Assembly (NCBI GenBank): GCA_002314525.1
Contig: DCGE01000057.1
Span: forward strand, 2,070-8,438
Length of the DNA stretch: 6,369 nucleotides
Direction of reading: 5' to 3'
Source: Prevotellaceae bacterium UBA1786
GTDB taxonomy: Bacteria; Bacteroidota; Bacteroidia; Bacteroidales; Bacteroidaceae
The notes under the pieces were generated by a model, which saw nothing but the letters and a program-made list of their open reading frames with translations, ran no database searches and was not told the origin of the DNA. This document shows, piece by piece, positions 1 to 6,369 of this stretch. Positions within the stretch are counted from its first letter, which is position 1, and every line of letters begins with the position of its first letter. A program made the position numbers and the translations under genes.

Positions 1-880
1 CTTTCTTTCTGTGATTCGGCATGGAAAGGAAGAGTTTATCACCTGTCGGGACTAACTCGAACAGGCCACGACCTGTGGAGTCGGTCTCGACCGAACAGAC
101 AACCTTTCCGGCATCGTTGACGATCTGTCCCTTGCCCTTGTAGGCAGAACCGTTGTCGTCGGTCACCAGAAGAGCGACACGGCTTTTGAGTCCTGCGACC
201 ATATCACCACCTTCGGGATAGAAATGTGCCGATATCTTCTCAGGTGCATCATTGGTGAAGATGCCCTCCTTCGCTGCAGTGAGATACAGCGAGTCAGCCA
301 TGCGAGCATTCGGGTTGCGGTCTTTGTAGAGAGTGGTCTTGATAGTCGGTTTGGAGTAGTCGCCGTATTTTGCAGGTTTCTCAAACACCGGGAATACGCG
401 GGAGAACATTGCATTGACTCCCCAGTTGACCATATATCGCGTATAAGCCCTTATCTCATAAAAGCCGGTACCAAGTATGCTGTCGAGTACGAACTGACCG
501 TGAGCGCCTCCGTTTTCATCAATATGATGCTTCTGGGTCTCGAGTACGTCACCGCTCGGATTGACCAGTTCAACATACAGCACCTTGCTGAGTGCGGTAG
601 GCTTGTATCCACTGCTGGCTGTTGGCTGCTGGCTGCTGGCTGCTGACGCAGTCTGAACGACATAAGCCTTATACCAGATGGTCTCGCCCATGAAATAGCC
701 GGTATTGTCGAAGTGAACATACACTTTCTCCTGTGGATACAGTTTGTTGAAACGTGCAACGTGGGCTATTGTGTTGATTACGTTTTTCTTCTGAAGGGCT
801 GCATTGTCTTGTGGAAATGCACATATATAAGGCAGAAACAACACAAGAAGCAGAAGAAATACATTCTTTTTCATATTCAT
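1..880 (-). CDS. MG2-domain (macroglobulin-like) exported protein, N-terminal part, runs off left edge
   Basis: An open frame runs from the ATG at 878-880 leftwards to the window edge without a stop, giving 293 visible codons. Residues 1-22 form a signal peptide: Lys at 4-5, a Leu/Val/Phe-rich core, and a likely cut near Ala21 or Pro23. Residues 48-75 (YPQEKVYVHFDNTGYFMGE and following WYKAYV) are the hallmark start of an MG2 module, as in alpha-2-macroglobulin-like proteins. Residues 97-160 finish this beta sandwich, including FYEIRAYTRYMVNWG. A second Ig-like module starts near residue 218 (FYPEGGDMVAG). Bacteroidota homologues are usually 800-1000 residues, so most of the protein lies outside; some carry a C-terminal TonB-plug domain, which cannot be judged here. 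They are thought to act in the periplasm or at the outer membrane, with unknown substrate. A heptamer-repeat-encoded Ala/Ser/Gln-rich insert occupies residues 78-90. An ATG two codons downstream (874) is an alternative start. GGAG lies just upstream of the start. Family confidence is high; the role is unknown. Confidence 0.85.
   Translation of the reverse strand, partial: MNMKKNVFLLLLVLFLPYICAFPQDNAALQKKNVINTIAHVARFNKLYPQEKVYVHFDNTGYFMGETIWYKAYVVQTASAASSQQPTASSGYKPTALSKVLYVELVNPSGDVLETQKHHIDENGGAHGQFVLDSILGTGFYEIRAYTRYMVNWGVNAMFSRVFPVFEKPAKYGDYSKPTIKTTLYKDRNPNARMADSLYLTAAKEGIFTNDAPEKISAHFYPEGGDMVAGLKSRVALLVTDDNGSAYKGKGQIVNDAGKVVCSVETDSTGRGLFELVPTGDKLFLSMPNHRKK
613..647. repeat. Heptanucleotide tandem repeat (TGCTGGC x5) inside the MG2 gene
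   Basis: On the plus strand five consecutive 7-bp units are read: TGCTGGC, TGTTGGC, TGCTGGC, TGCTGGC, TGCTGAC. Three are identical and two differ by one base. They encode residues 78-90 of the minus-strand MG2 protein, a small Ala/Ser/Gln/Pro-rich linker in a loop of the first domain. Seven is not a multiple of three, so gain or loss of one unit would change the reading frame. Confidence 0.9.
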
Positions 881-896
881 GGCTCCAATTTTTATG

Positions 897-904
897 CAAA
901 ATTA
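897..904 (-). promoter_or_regulatory. Bacteroidota-type -7 promoter box for the MG2 gene
   Basis: Read on the minus strand this is TAATTTTG, a full match to the Bacteroidota -7 consensus TAnnTTTG, ending 16 bases before the MG2 start codon. Transcription would start near 888-891, giving a leader of roughly ten bases that includes GGAG. No clear -33 TTG element is seen at the expected distance. This is a consensus match, not proven activity. Confidence 0.6.
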
Positions 905-947
905 TAAAAAACTTACGAAACGGGAGTGGTGTATGTGGTATTTTTTA

Positions 948-955
948 TAACTTTG
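948..955 (+). promoter_or_regulatory. Bacteroidota-type -7 promoter box for the isoprenyl synthase gene
   Basis: TAACTTTG matches the TAnnTTTG consensus exactly and ends eight bases before the ATG at 964. With the usual spacing, transcription would begin about 960-963, so the mRNA would be leaderless or nearly so. This supports ATG 964 as the true start over the longer in-frame ORF from 811. No good -33 element is visible. Confidence 0.6.
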
Positions 956-963
956 CATTTACA

Positions 964-1752
964 ATGGAAAAAATTAAACTCATAATCAGTCCCATAAAGG
1001 AAGAACTTGCTGAATGTAGGACGTTGTACGAAACGTCTTACAAAGGGGATAATGCTGTTCTTGGTGAGATATTGCAATATATCCACAGAAGCGAGGGAAA
1101 GATGATGCGCCCAATTCTGACTTTGCTTTGCGCACGTTTGTTAGGTAAGGTAAGTGTATCGGCCAAATATGCCGCTACTGCCTATGAGTTTTTCCATAAC
1201 GCAAGTCTTGTCCACGACGATGTGGTTGATGACAGTGATGAGAGGAGAGGCAATCCGTCAGTCAATAATCTGTATAATAACAAGAGAGCGGTTCTGGTAG
1301 GTGACTATCTTCTGGCTCAGGGACTGAAATGCATTGCTATGGCCGACAACACCAGATTGGTTGATATCATGTCGGAATCAGCCAAGATGCTTGCTGACGG
1401 CGAATTGCTTCAGCTTTCGATTGTTGATGGCAAAAAGACGGAGGAACAGTATCTGAGAATAATACGCTGTAAGACTGCTGCCCTATTCATGGCCTGCGCT
1501 CAGTCAGGTGCTATTGCTGTTGGTGCCAGAGAAGAAGATGCCGAGAATATGAGAGTGTTGGGCGAGGCAATAGGTATGTGCTTCCAGATCAAGGATGACA
1601 TGCTTGACAGCGAAATTGACTTGCAGACTGCCGAAAGATTGCTTGCATTGTATATGGACTCTGCAAGGAGCATCCTGGACAGATATCCTGAATCAGATGT
1701 CAGGAAATCGATTTCCGCCTACATCGACTATGTAGTGGAAAGGGAATACTAA
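964..1752 (+). CDS. Polyprenyl (trans-isoprenyl) diphosphate synthase, short form with internal deletion
   Basis: The 262-residue product belongs to the polyprenyl synthetase family, which condenses isopentenyl diphosphate onto an allylic primer in the cytoplasm, in Bacteroidales typically for the menaquinone side chain. Visible motifs: GKMMRP at 45-50 (IPP binding), first Asp-rich motif DDVVD at 85-89 followed by the Arg pair 94-95, KTAALF at 170-175, and second Asp-rich motif QIKDDMLD at 208-215. Usual family members are about 320-325 residues. Here the expected segment after the second motif (GKPxGxD...GKxTLP and two following helices, about 60 residues) is absent. The chain passes directly from DDMLDSEID into C-terminal helices ending [10 protein letters not shown], a normal-looking family terminus, so the frame is preserved. 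Chain length and activity cannot be read from sequence. ATG 964 is chosen because family homology starts there and a -7 box lies at 948-955; the in-frame extension back to 811 overlaps the divergent gene. The gene is convergent with rnhB, overlapping it by 4 bases. Confidence 0.88.
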   Translation: MEKIKLIISPIKEELAECRTLYETSYKGDNAVLGEILQYIHRSEGKMMRPILTLLCARLLGKVSVSAKYAATAYEFFHNASLVHDDVVDDSDERRGNPSVNNLYNNKRAVLVGDYLLAQGLKCIAMADNTRLVDIMSESAKMLADGELLQLSIVDGKKTEEQYLRIIRCKTAALFMACAQSGAIAVGAREEDAENMRVLGEAIGMCFQIKDDMLDSEIDLQTAERLLALYMDSARSILDRYPESDVRKSISAYIDYVVEREY

Positions 1753-2351
1753 AAATCAAAGGATAATTGTGTGTCACCCATGAGATTGAATGTCATACGG
1801 TGATAGGGTGTGGTACCGTGGAGGCGAATACCTTCACGATGTTCTTTTGTAGGATAACCTGCGTTGTGATCCCAACCATAGTACGGGAATTCATTGTGGA
1901 GTTCCTTCATATAGTCGTCTCTGTAAGTCTTTGCCAGTATTGATGCAGCGGCTATAGAGAGGTATTTCGCATCGCCTTTCACGATTGTAGTATGGGGCGT
2001 GGAGCCGTAAGGACGGAAGCGGTTGCCGTCAACGATAATGTATTCAGGTCGCACCGACAGTCCATCCAATGCTCTATGCATGGCTGTGATGCTGGCATTG
2101 AGTATGTTCATACGGTCGATTTCCTCCGGTGTTACAATCCCAACAGCCCATGCAATGGCATCACGCTGGATTTCCTCTCGTAGGGAATAGCGCTGGCGTG
2201 CTGTAAGCAGTTTGGAGTCATTGAGCAACGGGTGTGAATAATCGGCAGGAAGAATCACTGCAGCTGCATAAACTGCTCCGGCCAGACATCCGCGTCCGGC
2301 TTCATCACATCCAGCCTCAACGGTATCCTGCTTGTAATATGGCAATAGCAT
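1749..2351 (-). CDS. rnhB: Ribonuclease HII
   Basis: This 200-residue protein is a full-length RNase HII, which cuts RNA in RNA-DNA hybrids and starts removal of single ribonucleotides misincorporated into DNA. The motifs are complete: CDEAGRG at 15-21 gives catalytic Asp16 and Glu17, NDSK at 44-47 is the conserved loop, VDGN at 107-110 gives Asp108, and [14 protein letters not shown] at 132-145 gives the fourth acidic residue Asp145. The C-terminal GYPTKEH and TPYHR stretches (165-185) are also typical and carry the Tyr used for junction recognition. The start ATG is five bases after the DUF3108 gene's stop, so it is probably the last gene of the GH3-lipoprotein-DUF3108-rnhB transcript. No separate promoter is evident. 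Its TAG stop interlocks with the TAA of the convergent isoprenyl synthase gene. Confidence 0.97.
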   Translation of the reverse strand: MLLPYYKQDTVEAGCDEAGRGCLAGAVYAAAVILPADYSHPLLNDSKLLTARQRYSLREEIQRDAIAWAVGIVTPEEIDRMNILNASITAMHRALDGLSVRPEYIIVDGNRFRPYGSTPHTTIVKGDAKYLSIAAASILAKTYRDDYMKELHNEFPYYGWDHNAGYPTKEHREGIRLHGTTPYHRMTFNLMGDTQLSFDF

Positions 2352-2356
2352 AATTA

Positions 2357-3202
2357 CTAGTCTTTTATGATGGATGTCTGTTTGTTGCGGATTCCGCTTC
2401 CATGCTTGAACTTTGCAACGGCCTCACCGAAATTGAGGTGGAAATCAATTCGTACCGGCAGGTGGTTGCGGTCATCGGTGATGTAGAAACGCAGGAGTTC
2501 TTTCTCATCCTTCGATTTGTCATTGAGCAATGAGAACACAAGGCAACGATAGGTCTTGTCATCATTGGCCTTGAAGTTCTTCTTTCCTTTGTATATGAGG
2601 ATCTGGTTGCTTATTCGCTTACCTGTCACCATCCGGTATGTAGTCCGTTGGCCTGACTTGTAGTTTGAGAAATCAAGCGAGCGCGACAAAGCAAGGATAT
2701 TGAGCATGTCGTTGATACATTCACTGCTTGTCTCGGTCTTGTCTGTCCACTCACCGTCAGGGTCTTTATACCGCATCTTCATTACGGTCTTTCCGTTGTC
2801 GGGATAGGAATACCATACTTCATCGACAGTGTATCGTTTGCCTTCGTTGGCACCTTTGCGGAAATACAGAGGTACAAGTTTATCGGTTGAGTAGCTGACG
2901 AGTGTATCACGCATAGGAAAGAACCTGTCACACGCTTTGTTGCTTTTGAAGATAAGGTCCGTACGGAGGGCTTTCTTGCCTTGATAGGTGGAATGGGTAA
3001 TCTTGTAGTGGGTGGAACCTACTTTCACCCATACAAACTTCCAGTTGAAATACAAGTCGAAGTCAAGGCTCTCGCCTGCGGAGAAAGCACTGTTCGGATA
3101 TTCACATTGTGCCGAGACGGAAGAGAATGTGAAAAGTAAGAACAATATTGTAATTGTGGTTCGAAATCTACGAATCGTGGACTTAATAATTGCTTGATCC
3201 AT
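2357..3202 (-). CDS. DUF3108 domain exported protein
   Basis: From the ATG at 3202 the product has 281 residues. Residues 1-31 form a signal peptide: an Arg/Lys-rich start, a hydrophobic core [10 protein letters not shown], and a clean VSA cut before Gln32-Cys33. The mature part is beta-rich and matches DUF3108: [24 protein letters not shown] near its start, [16 protein letters not shown] in the middle and [19 protein letters not shown] near the end. The biochemical role of the family is unknown; a periplasmic or outer-membrane-facing location is inferred. The start overlaps the end of the upstream lipoprotein gene by 20 bases, suggesting coupled translation. An alternative in-frame ATG at 3220 adds six residues (METACL) and lengthens the overlap to 38 bases; I prefer the shorter start because the signal peptide is then a more usual length. 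It is followed by rnhB after five bases. Confidence 0.88.
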   Translation of the reverse strand: MDQAIIKSTIRRFRTTITILFLLFTFSSVSAQCEYPNSAFSAGESLDFDLYFNWKFVWVKVGSTHYKITHSTYQGKKALRTDLIFKSNKACDRFFPMRDTLVSYSTDKLVPLYFRKGANEGKRYTVDEVWYSYPDNGKTVMKMRYKDPDGEWTDKTETSSECINDMLNILALSRSLDFSNYKSGQRTTYRMVTGKRISNQILIYKGKKNFKANDDKTYRCLVFSLLNDKSKDEKELLRFYITDDRNHLPVRIDFHLNFGEAVAKFKHGSGIRNKQTSIIKD

Positions 3203-5198
3203 AAGACATGCTGTTTCCATTGCCGTTTGAGCTGCTGCGTTTCTTCTTTGAGTTCTTCTTTTCCTTCAGACGCTCTTCGTTGCGGCTCTTTGTTGATTTC
3301 TTTTCTTTATCAGCTTTCTGCTTTGTAATCTTTGCCGGTTTCTGCAGGAACAATTCCTTTGCCGTAGGATTCCAGTCTTCGGAATAATCCCAGTTGGCCT
3401 TCATGACCAGTTCCTTTGGATAATAGTAAACCGGTTCAGGCGACAGACCTGTGTCATAATCACCAGTATCCCATACACCATTGTGATTCAGGTCGTAGAA
3501 CAGACGAAGGTAATATGTGCCTGGTGTGATGAAATAGAAGTCGGCTTTCCCACCCTCGGAGCGTACTTGCTTAACTGGTTTATCGGAGCTGTTGAGAAGT
3601 TCGACGATAGCTGTGGTGTCAGCGTTGATGAGTTTTACGAATAATGTGCTGAAAGTATCAAGAGGCCTGATTTTTATAGTCTTCTTGACTCCTGCCATGC
3701 GTTTACCATATATGCTCACACAGGCACCGGTATCAATCTGGAGCTGATATTCTTTATCAGGTTCCCATTCCGACAGGATACGGTATTTCCGAATGTTTAC
3801 CGAATCCTGCACCAAGAGGTATTCTTTTGGGACATAATTGGAATCAACCTTTTCGGTGAAATGGAACATTGTATCGACGATGACATCGATAGGTTCTGCG
3901 AAGGTGATATCGATATTCTTGTCCGGGGCCAGATCGGTATTACTGAATTTAGTCTCAAGGAATACTTCGGGCATCGGAGGAACCTGCATGTTGACGCTGT
4001 CCTTCAGTTCTCTTTTGTGTTCTTTCTTCCAATCCTTCACATAGTCCTCGTATTCCTGTTGCTTCTGCTTGTCAAGTTTGGCCTTTGTCACTTTCGGAAC
4101 AAAATACTGTGAGTCGGTCTTCTGGACAAGTTGGTCGAGAGTATCATGAGCCATGAACTTCATCTCAGTGAAGAGGGTGTCCATGTTGAATACCAGAGAA
4201 TCCCTTATCCAGTATGTGATGGTGTCTTTTGTTGCATTGCTTTCAACCACGAACAGACTGTCGGAGTTGTAGTTGAGTCCCCGAAGGATGGGCAGTGAGT
4301 CGGACTTGGCAGTGAAGAATACTGACAGTTTCTCCAGTGATGGGCGTTCTGTCTTCAGAAGCTGTAGGTCCTGACGTGATGTGGTGAATGCCGTCAGTAC
4401 AATGTCGTCGGGATAGAAGTGGGTGAACCTGCGAGGTACGATAGAGTCATAGTGAACGGAGTCGTGCCAGACAGTATCCATTTTGATGTCGGGTTTGCTC
4501 CATGTATGGATAATTCTGTCAGTGGTTGCAATCTGTTCGTTTTTCTGACTGAACGTATAGGTCTGATCCTGATCGTTTATTGCATAAATACGATAGAATT
4601 CATCACGTGATACACCCTTGATAATGAAATGGCCACGGCTGTCTGTGCGCGAAATTCTTTCAAAGACTTTCGTCTTGACAATAGTGTCAGAGAAGTTCGT
4701 GCCTAATGAATCCTTGCCCATGCTGTATAGTCCGACGACAACTCCCTTTACCGGTTCAAGGTTTTCAGCACTGAGAACATAACCTGAAACCTGCATGGTA
4801 TCAATGGTCTCTCCTGTTGAGAACGTGAACGCATAGTCACCCATAGGATTGCCTTCGTTGTTATCCTCAATGGCATCTGCGAAGTCAATGGTATAGGTAG
4901 CGTCTTTCTGAAGGGTGTCAAGCAGGGATATCGTGATCTTCTTTCCGCTTGCCTCGATTTCGGGTTGCTCAATCTGAGGAGGTGAGATGACGACTTTCTC
5001 GTTGGCACCGTCGAGCTTTACGTTTTCGTCGAACTGCAGTACAATCTTTTTAGTTTTAGAGTTGACTGCACCGAAGGCAGGACTTGTACTGACAAGTTTC
5101 GGAGGATCTTCATCATATGGCCCACCATCAGGATTGCCCATGTTGGCACATGAGCATAGAACTAACAACAGGATGCAATATGATATCAGATGTCTCAT
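3183..5198 (-). CDS. Large SbsA-Ig-like lipoprotein
   Basis: This 671-residue envelope protein starts with a lipoprotein signal peptide. Lipobox LCSC at 14-17 puts the lipidated residue at Cys17, and the PDGGPYDEDPP stretch (23-33) just after it is typical of the Bacteroidota family. Residues 33-127 form an SbsA-type Ig-like (Big_5) domain ending in YAFTFSTG. Residues 135-215 look like a carboxypeptidase-regulatory-like sandwich (VSGYVL...SRGHFIIKGV). Residues 369-400 are a highly charged Lys/Glu-rich stretch, probably helical. A second Ig-like unit follows at about 410-512. Residues 569-583 hold an Asp-rich DLNHNGVWDTGD motif resembling calcium loops. Residues 620-671 form a Lys-rich then Ser/Asn/Gly-rich disordered tail. 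No acidic surface-export signal follows Cys17, so a periplasm-facing membrane location is as likely as surface display. No catalytic domain is seen. Its ATG overlaps the GH3 stop as ATGA, and its end overlaps the DUF3108 start, so the three are probably co-translated. Confidence 0.9.
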   Translation of the reverse strand: MRHLISYCILLLVLCSCANMGNPDGGPYDEDPPKLVSTSPAFGAVNSKTKKIVLQFDENVKLDGANEKVVISPPQIEQPEIEASGKKITISLLDTLQKDATYTIDFADAIEDNNEGNPMGDYAFTFSTGETIDTMQVSGYVLSAENLEPVKGVVVGLYSMGKDSLGTNFSDTIVKTKVFERISRTDSRGHFIIKGVSRDEFYRIYAINDQDQTYTFSQKNEQIATTDRIIHTWSKPDIKMDTVWHDSVHYDSIVPRRFTHFYPDDIVLTAFTTSRQDLQLLKTERPSLEKLSVFFTAKSDSLPILRGLNYNSDSLFVVESNATKDTITYWIRDSLVFNMDTLFTEMKFMAHDTLDQLVQKTDSQYFVPKVTKAKLDKQKQQEYEDYVKDWKKEHKRELKDSVNMQVPPMPEVFLETKFSNTDLAPDKNIDITFAEPIDVIVDTMFHFTEKVDSNYVPKEYLLVQDSVNIRKYRILSEWEPDKEYQLQIDTGACVSIYGKRMAGVKKTIKIRPLDTFSTLFVKLINADTTAIVELLNSSDKPVKQVRSEGGKADFYFITPGTYYLRLFYDLNHNGVWDTGDYDTGLSPEPVYYYPKELVMKANWDYSEDWNPTAKELFLQKPAKITKQKADKEKKSTKSRNEERLKEKKNSKKKRSSSNGNGNSMSYGSSNY

Positions 5199-6369
5199 AG
5201 TGTTTCGTTGAGGCTGAGCAGTTCGTCGATATATTGTCTGTTATTGCTGAGACGAGGTATTTTGTGCTGACCTCCGAGTTTACCCTTTCCTTTGAGCCAC
5301 GATTCGAAAAGTCCTGGTCGAGCTACGACGATCTCAAGTTTCTGAAGGGTGATGTCCTTATGGCGTTTTGCCTCATAGTCAGAGTTGATGGTCTGGAGTG
5401 AACGATCGAGTATTGTGGCGAACTCTTCAAGATTCTCAGGAGCATGAGCGAACTCAATGAGCCATTGATGACGGCATTTGCCTGCATCGTCCATGAACAC
5501 AGGTGCTGCCGTATAGTCCTTGATATCTGCACCTGTTGCATTGCACGCAACCGCAAGACCTTTCTCGGCATTGTCCACAATCAGTTCTTCTCCGAATGCG
5601 TTGATAAAATGTTTTGTACGGCCTGTAATGATGAACTTATACGGATTGGTCTGGGTGAACTTCACTGTGTCGCCGATGATGTATCTCCAAAGTCCGCAGC
5701 TCGTACTGATGACTATTGCATAGTTGACGCCAGGCTCAACAGCCCACAGAGGTAGAACGGTAGGGTTTTCGTTTCCGAACTCACTCATAGGAATGAATTC
5801 ATAGAATACTCCGTAGTCAATCATCAGTGTCATTGCAGGATCTGCAAGATCGGTCTGTATGCCGAAGAATCCTTCGCTGGCGTTGTATGTCTCCATGTAA
5901 CGCATCTTTGGATTCGTGATGATACGCTTGTATTGTTCGCGGTAAGGAGTGAAAGCCACTCCTCCGTGGAAGAAGACTTCGATATTTGGCCATATAGGGT
6001 CAAGGGTCTTTTCACCGCTTATCTCGAGCATCCTGTCGAGTACTGACAGCATCCACGAAGGTACACCGCTGATATTGGTGACGTCTTTCTTCATGGCGAT
6101 GCGCGCTATCTTTTCCCGTTTCTGTTCGAAGTCGCTGAGAAGGGCAATCTTCTTCTTCGGGACACGGATGTATTCACCGAGACTTGGGATGTTCTCAATG
6201 AGAATTGCACTGAGGTCACCTACCAAGCTTCCTGGTGTATTGAGATTGGGAGCATGGCTTCCGCCGAGAATCAATCCCTTGCCAGAGAACATACGGCTTT
6301 TTGGGTTGATGCGCAGATATGAAGCTACACAGTCAGTGCCGCCGCGGTAGTGGATGTCCTTCAGACCTT
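5195..6369 (-). CDS. GH3 family adenylate-forming enzyme (acyl-amide synthetase-like), 5' end off right edge
   Basis: The frame is open from the right edge (first full codon at 6367-6365) to the TGA at 5195-5197, giving 390 visible residues. The family is about 500 long, so roughly 110 N-terminal residues, including the SSGTT-type phosphate loop, lie outside. Continuity is clear: the 25 codons before ATG 6292 read as family sequence (HYRGGTDCVASYLRINP), so that ATG is internal. GH3 proteins use ATP to adenylate a carboxylic acid and join it to an amino acid; plant members do this to auxin and jasmonate, while the substrate of bacterial members is unknown. Visible motifs, numbered from the edge: YNASEGF at 161-167, WRYIIGD at 227-233 (ATP-binding YxxGD), GRTKHFINAFGEEL at 249-262 (hinge and C-domain entry), and a Gly/Lys-rich GKGKLGGQHKIPRL at 360-373 near the end. 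It is the first visible gene of the operon, and its stop overlaps the lipoprotein start by 4 bases. Confidence 0.92.
   Translation of the reverse strand, partial: GLKDIHYRGGTDCVASYLRINPKSRMFSGKGLILGGSHAPNLNTPGSLVGDLSAILIENIPSLGEYIRVPKKKIALLSDFEQKREKIARIAMKKDVTNISGVPSWMLSVLDRMLEISGEKTLDPIWPNIEVFFHGGVAFTPYREQYKRIITNPKMRYMETYNASEGFFGIQTDLADPAMTLMIDYGVFYEFIPMSEFGNENPTVLPLWAVEPGVNYAIVISTSCGLWRYIIGDTVKFTQTNPYKFIITGRTKHFINAFGEELIVDNAEKGLAVACNATGADIKDYTAAPVFMDDAGKCRHQWLIEFAHAPENLEEFATILDRSLQTINSDYEAKRHKDITLQKLEIVVARPGLFESWLKGKGKLGGQHKIPRLSNNRQYIDELLSLNETL

Larger units (their letters stand above)
894..958. repeat. Inverted repeat holding two divergent promoters
   Basis: The 18 bases at 941-958 (TTTTTTATAACTTTGCAT) reappear on the minus strand at 911-894 as TTTTTTATAATTTTGCAT, matching at 17 of 18 positions. 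The arms are separated by a 29-bp spacer (912-940). Each arm contains a TAnnTTTG -7 box pointing outwards to the adjacent gene. The pair therefore looks like a symmetric divergent promoter, although a cruciform or a regulator-binding palindrome is also possible. Confidence 0.8.

Noticed and set aside
224..646. 140-codon plus-strand open frame
   Set aside because: It lies antisense to the well-supported MG2 coding sequence. Its composition is not protein-like and it shows no recognisable domain, so it is a shadow frame.
818..880. Lipoprotein signal at Cys20 of the MG2 protein
   Set aside because: The residue before Cys20 is Ile and the preceding PYI does not fit a lipobox, so a standard signal peptidase I cut is more likely.
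894..958. Classic invertible promoter of the Bacteroides capsule type
   Set aside because: In those systems the promoter lies between the repeats. Here the promoters are the repeats themselves, so flipping the spacer would not obviously switch expression, and no invertase gene is in view. The repeat is reported, but not as a phase switch.
811..963. 51-codon N-terminal extension of the isoprenyl synthase frame back to the ATG at 811
   Set aside because: It runs across the divergent promoter region and into the MG2 gene's signal peptide on the other strand, shows no family similarity, and lies upstream of the likely transcription start.
1740..1800. Bidirectional terminator between the convergent genes
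   Set aside because: The genes overlap by four bases, and I found no GC-rich hairpin followed by a T-run on either strand here.
6290..6292. ATG at 6292 as the start of the GH3 gene
   Set aside because: The frame is open upstream to the window edge and those 25 codons encode conserved GH3 sequence, so this Met is internal.
5949..6350. 133-codon plus-strand open frame opposite the GH3 gene
   Set aside because: The minus-strand GH3 frame has continuous family motifs across the whole stretch, so this is its antisense shadow.

Overview
The window reads as chromosome of a Bacteroidota member, most likely order Bacteroidales (Prevotella/Bacteroides-like). The evidence is the gene families: a GH3-type enzyme beside an SbsA-Ig-like lipoprotein, a DUF3108 protein, and an MG2-domain exported protein. 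The two divergent promoters also match the Bacteroidota -7 consensus TAnnTTTG, and Shine-Dalgarno sequences are weak or absent. The genus is an inference; no rRNA or other marker is present.

Layout: (1) Bases 1-880, minus strand: N-terminal 293 residues of a secreted MG2/macroglobulin-like protein that runs off the left edge. (2) Bases 881-963: an 83-bp divergent promoter region. Each gene has its own -7 box, and the two boxes lie in an 18-bp inverted repeat with 17 of 18 positions matching. (3) Bases 964-1752, plus strand: a trans-isoprenyl diphosphate synthase with both Asp-rich motifs. It is only 262 residues long and appears to lack about 60 internal residues just after the second motif. 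(4) Bases 1749-6369, minus strand: a tightly packed four-gene run in transcription order: GH3 family enzyme (5' end off the right edge), large Ig-like lipoprotein, DUF3108 exported protein, and RNase HII (rnhB). The junctions are a 4-bp ATGA overlap, a 20-bp overlap (38 bp if the longer start is used) and a 5-bp gap, so one transcript is likely. The rnhB stop and the isoprenyl synthase stop interlock tail-to-tail within four bases (CTAA).

Function: three of the four operon genes look envelope- or metabolite-related (an adenylating acyl-amide synthetase, a surface or periplasmic lipoprotein and an exported beta-rich protein). The last is a genome-maintenance enzyme that probably rides on the same mRNA. 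The isoprenyl synthase would normally supply the menaquinone side chain or other polyprenyl chains. No mobile element, CRISPR array, tRNA/rRNA or phage gene was seen, and no stretch over 300 bases lacks a gene. The points most worth a second look are the shortened isoprenyl synthase, the mirrored promoter pair, and a heptanucleotide tandem repeat inside the MG2 gene that could shift its reading frame. I see no convincing wholly new system.
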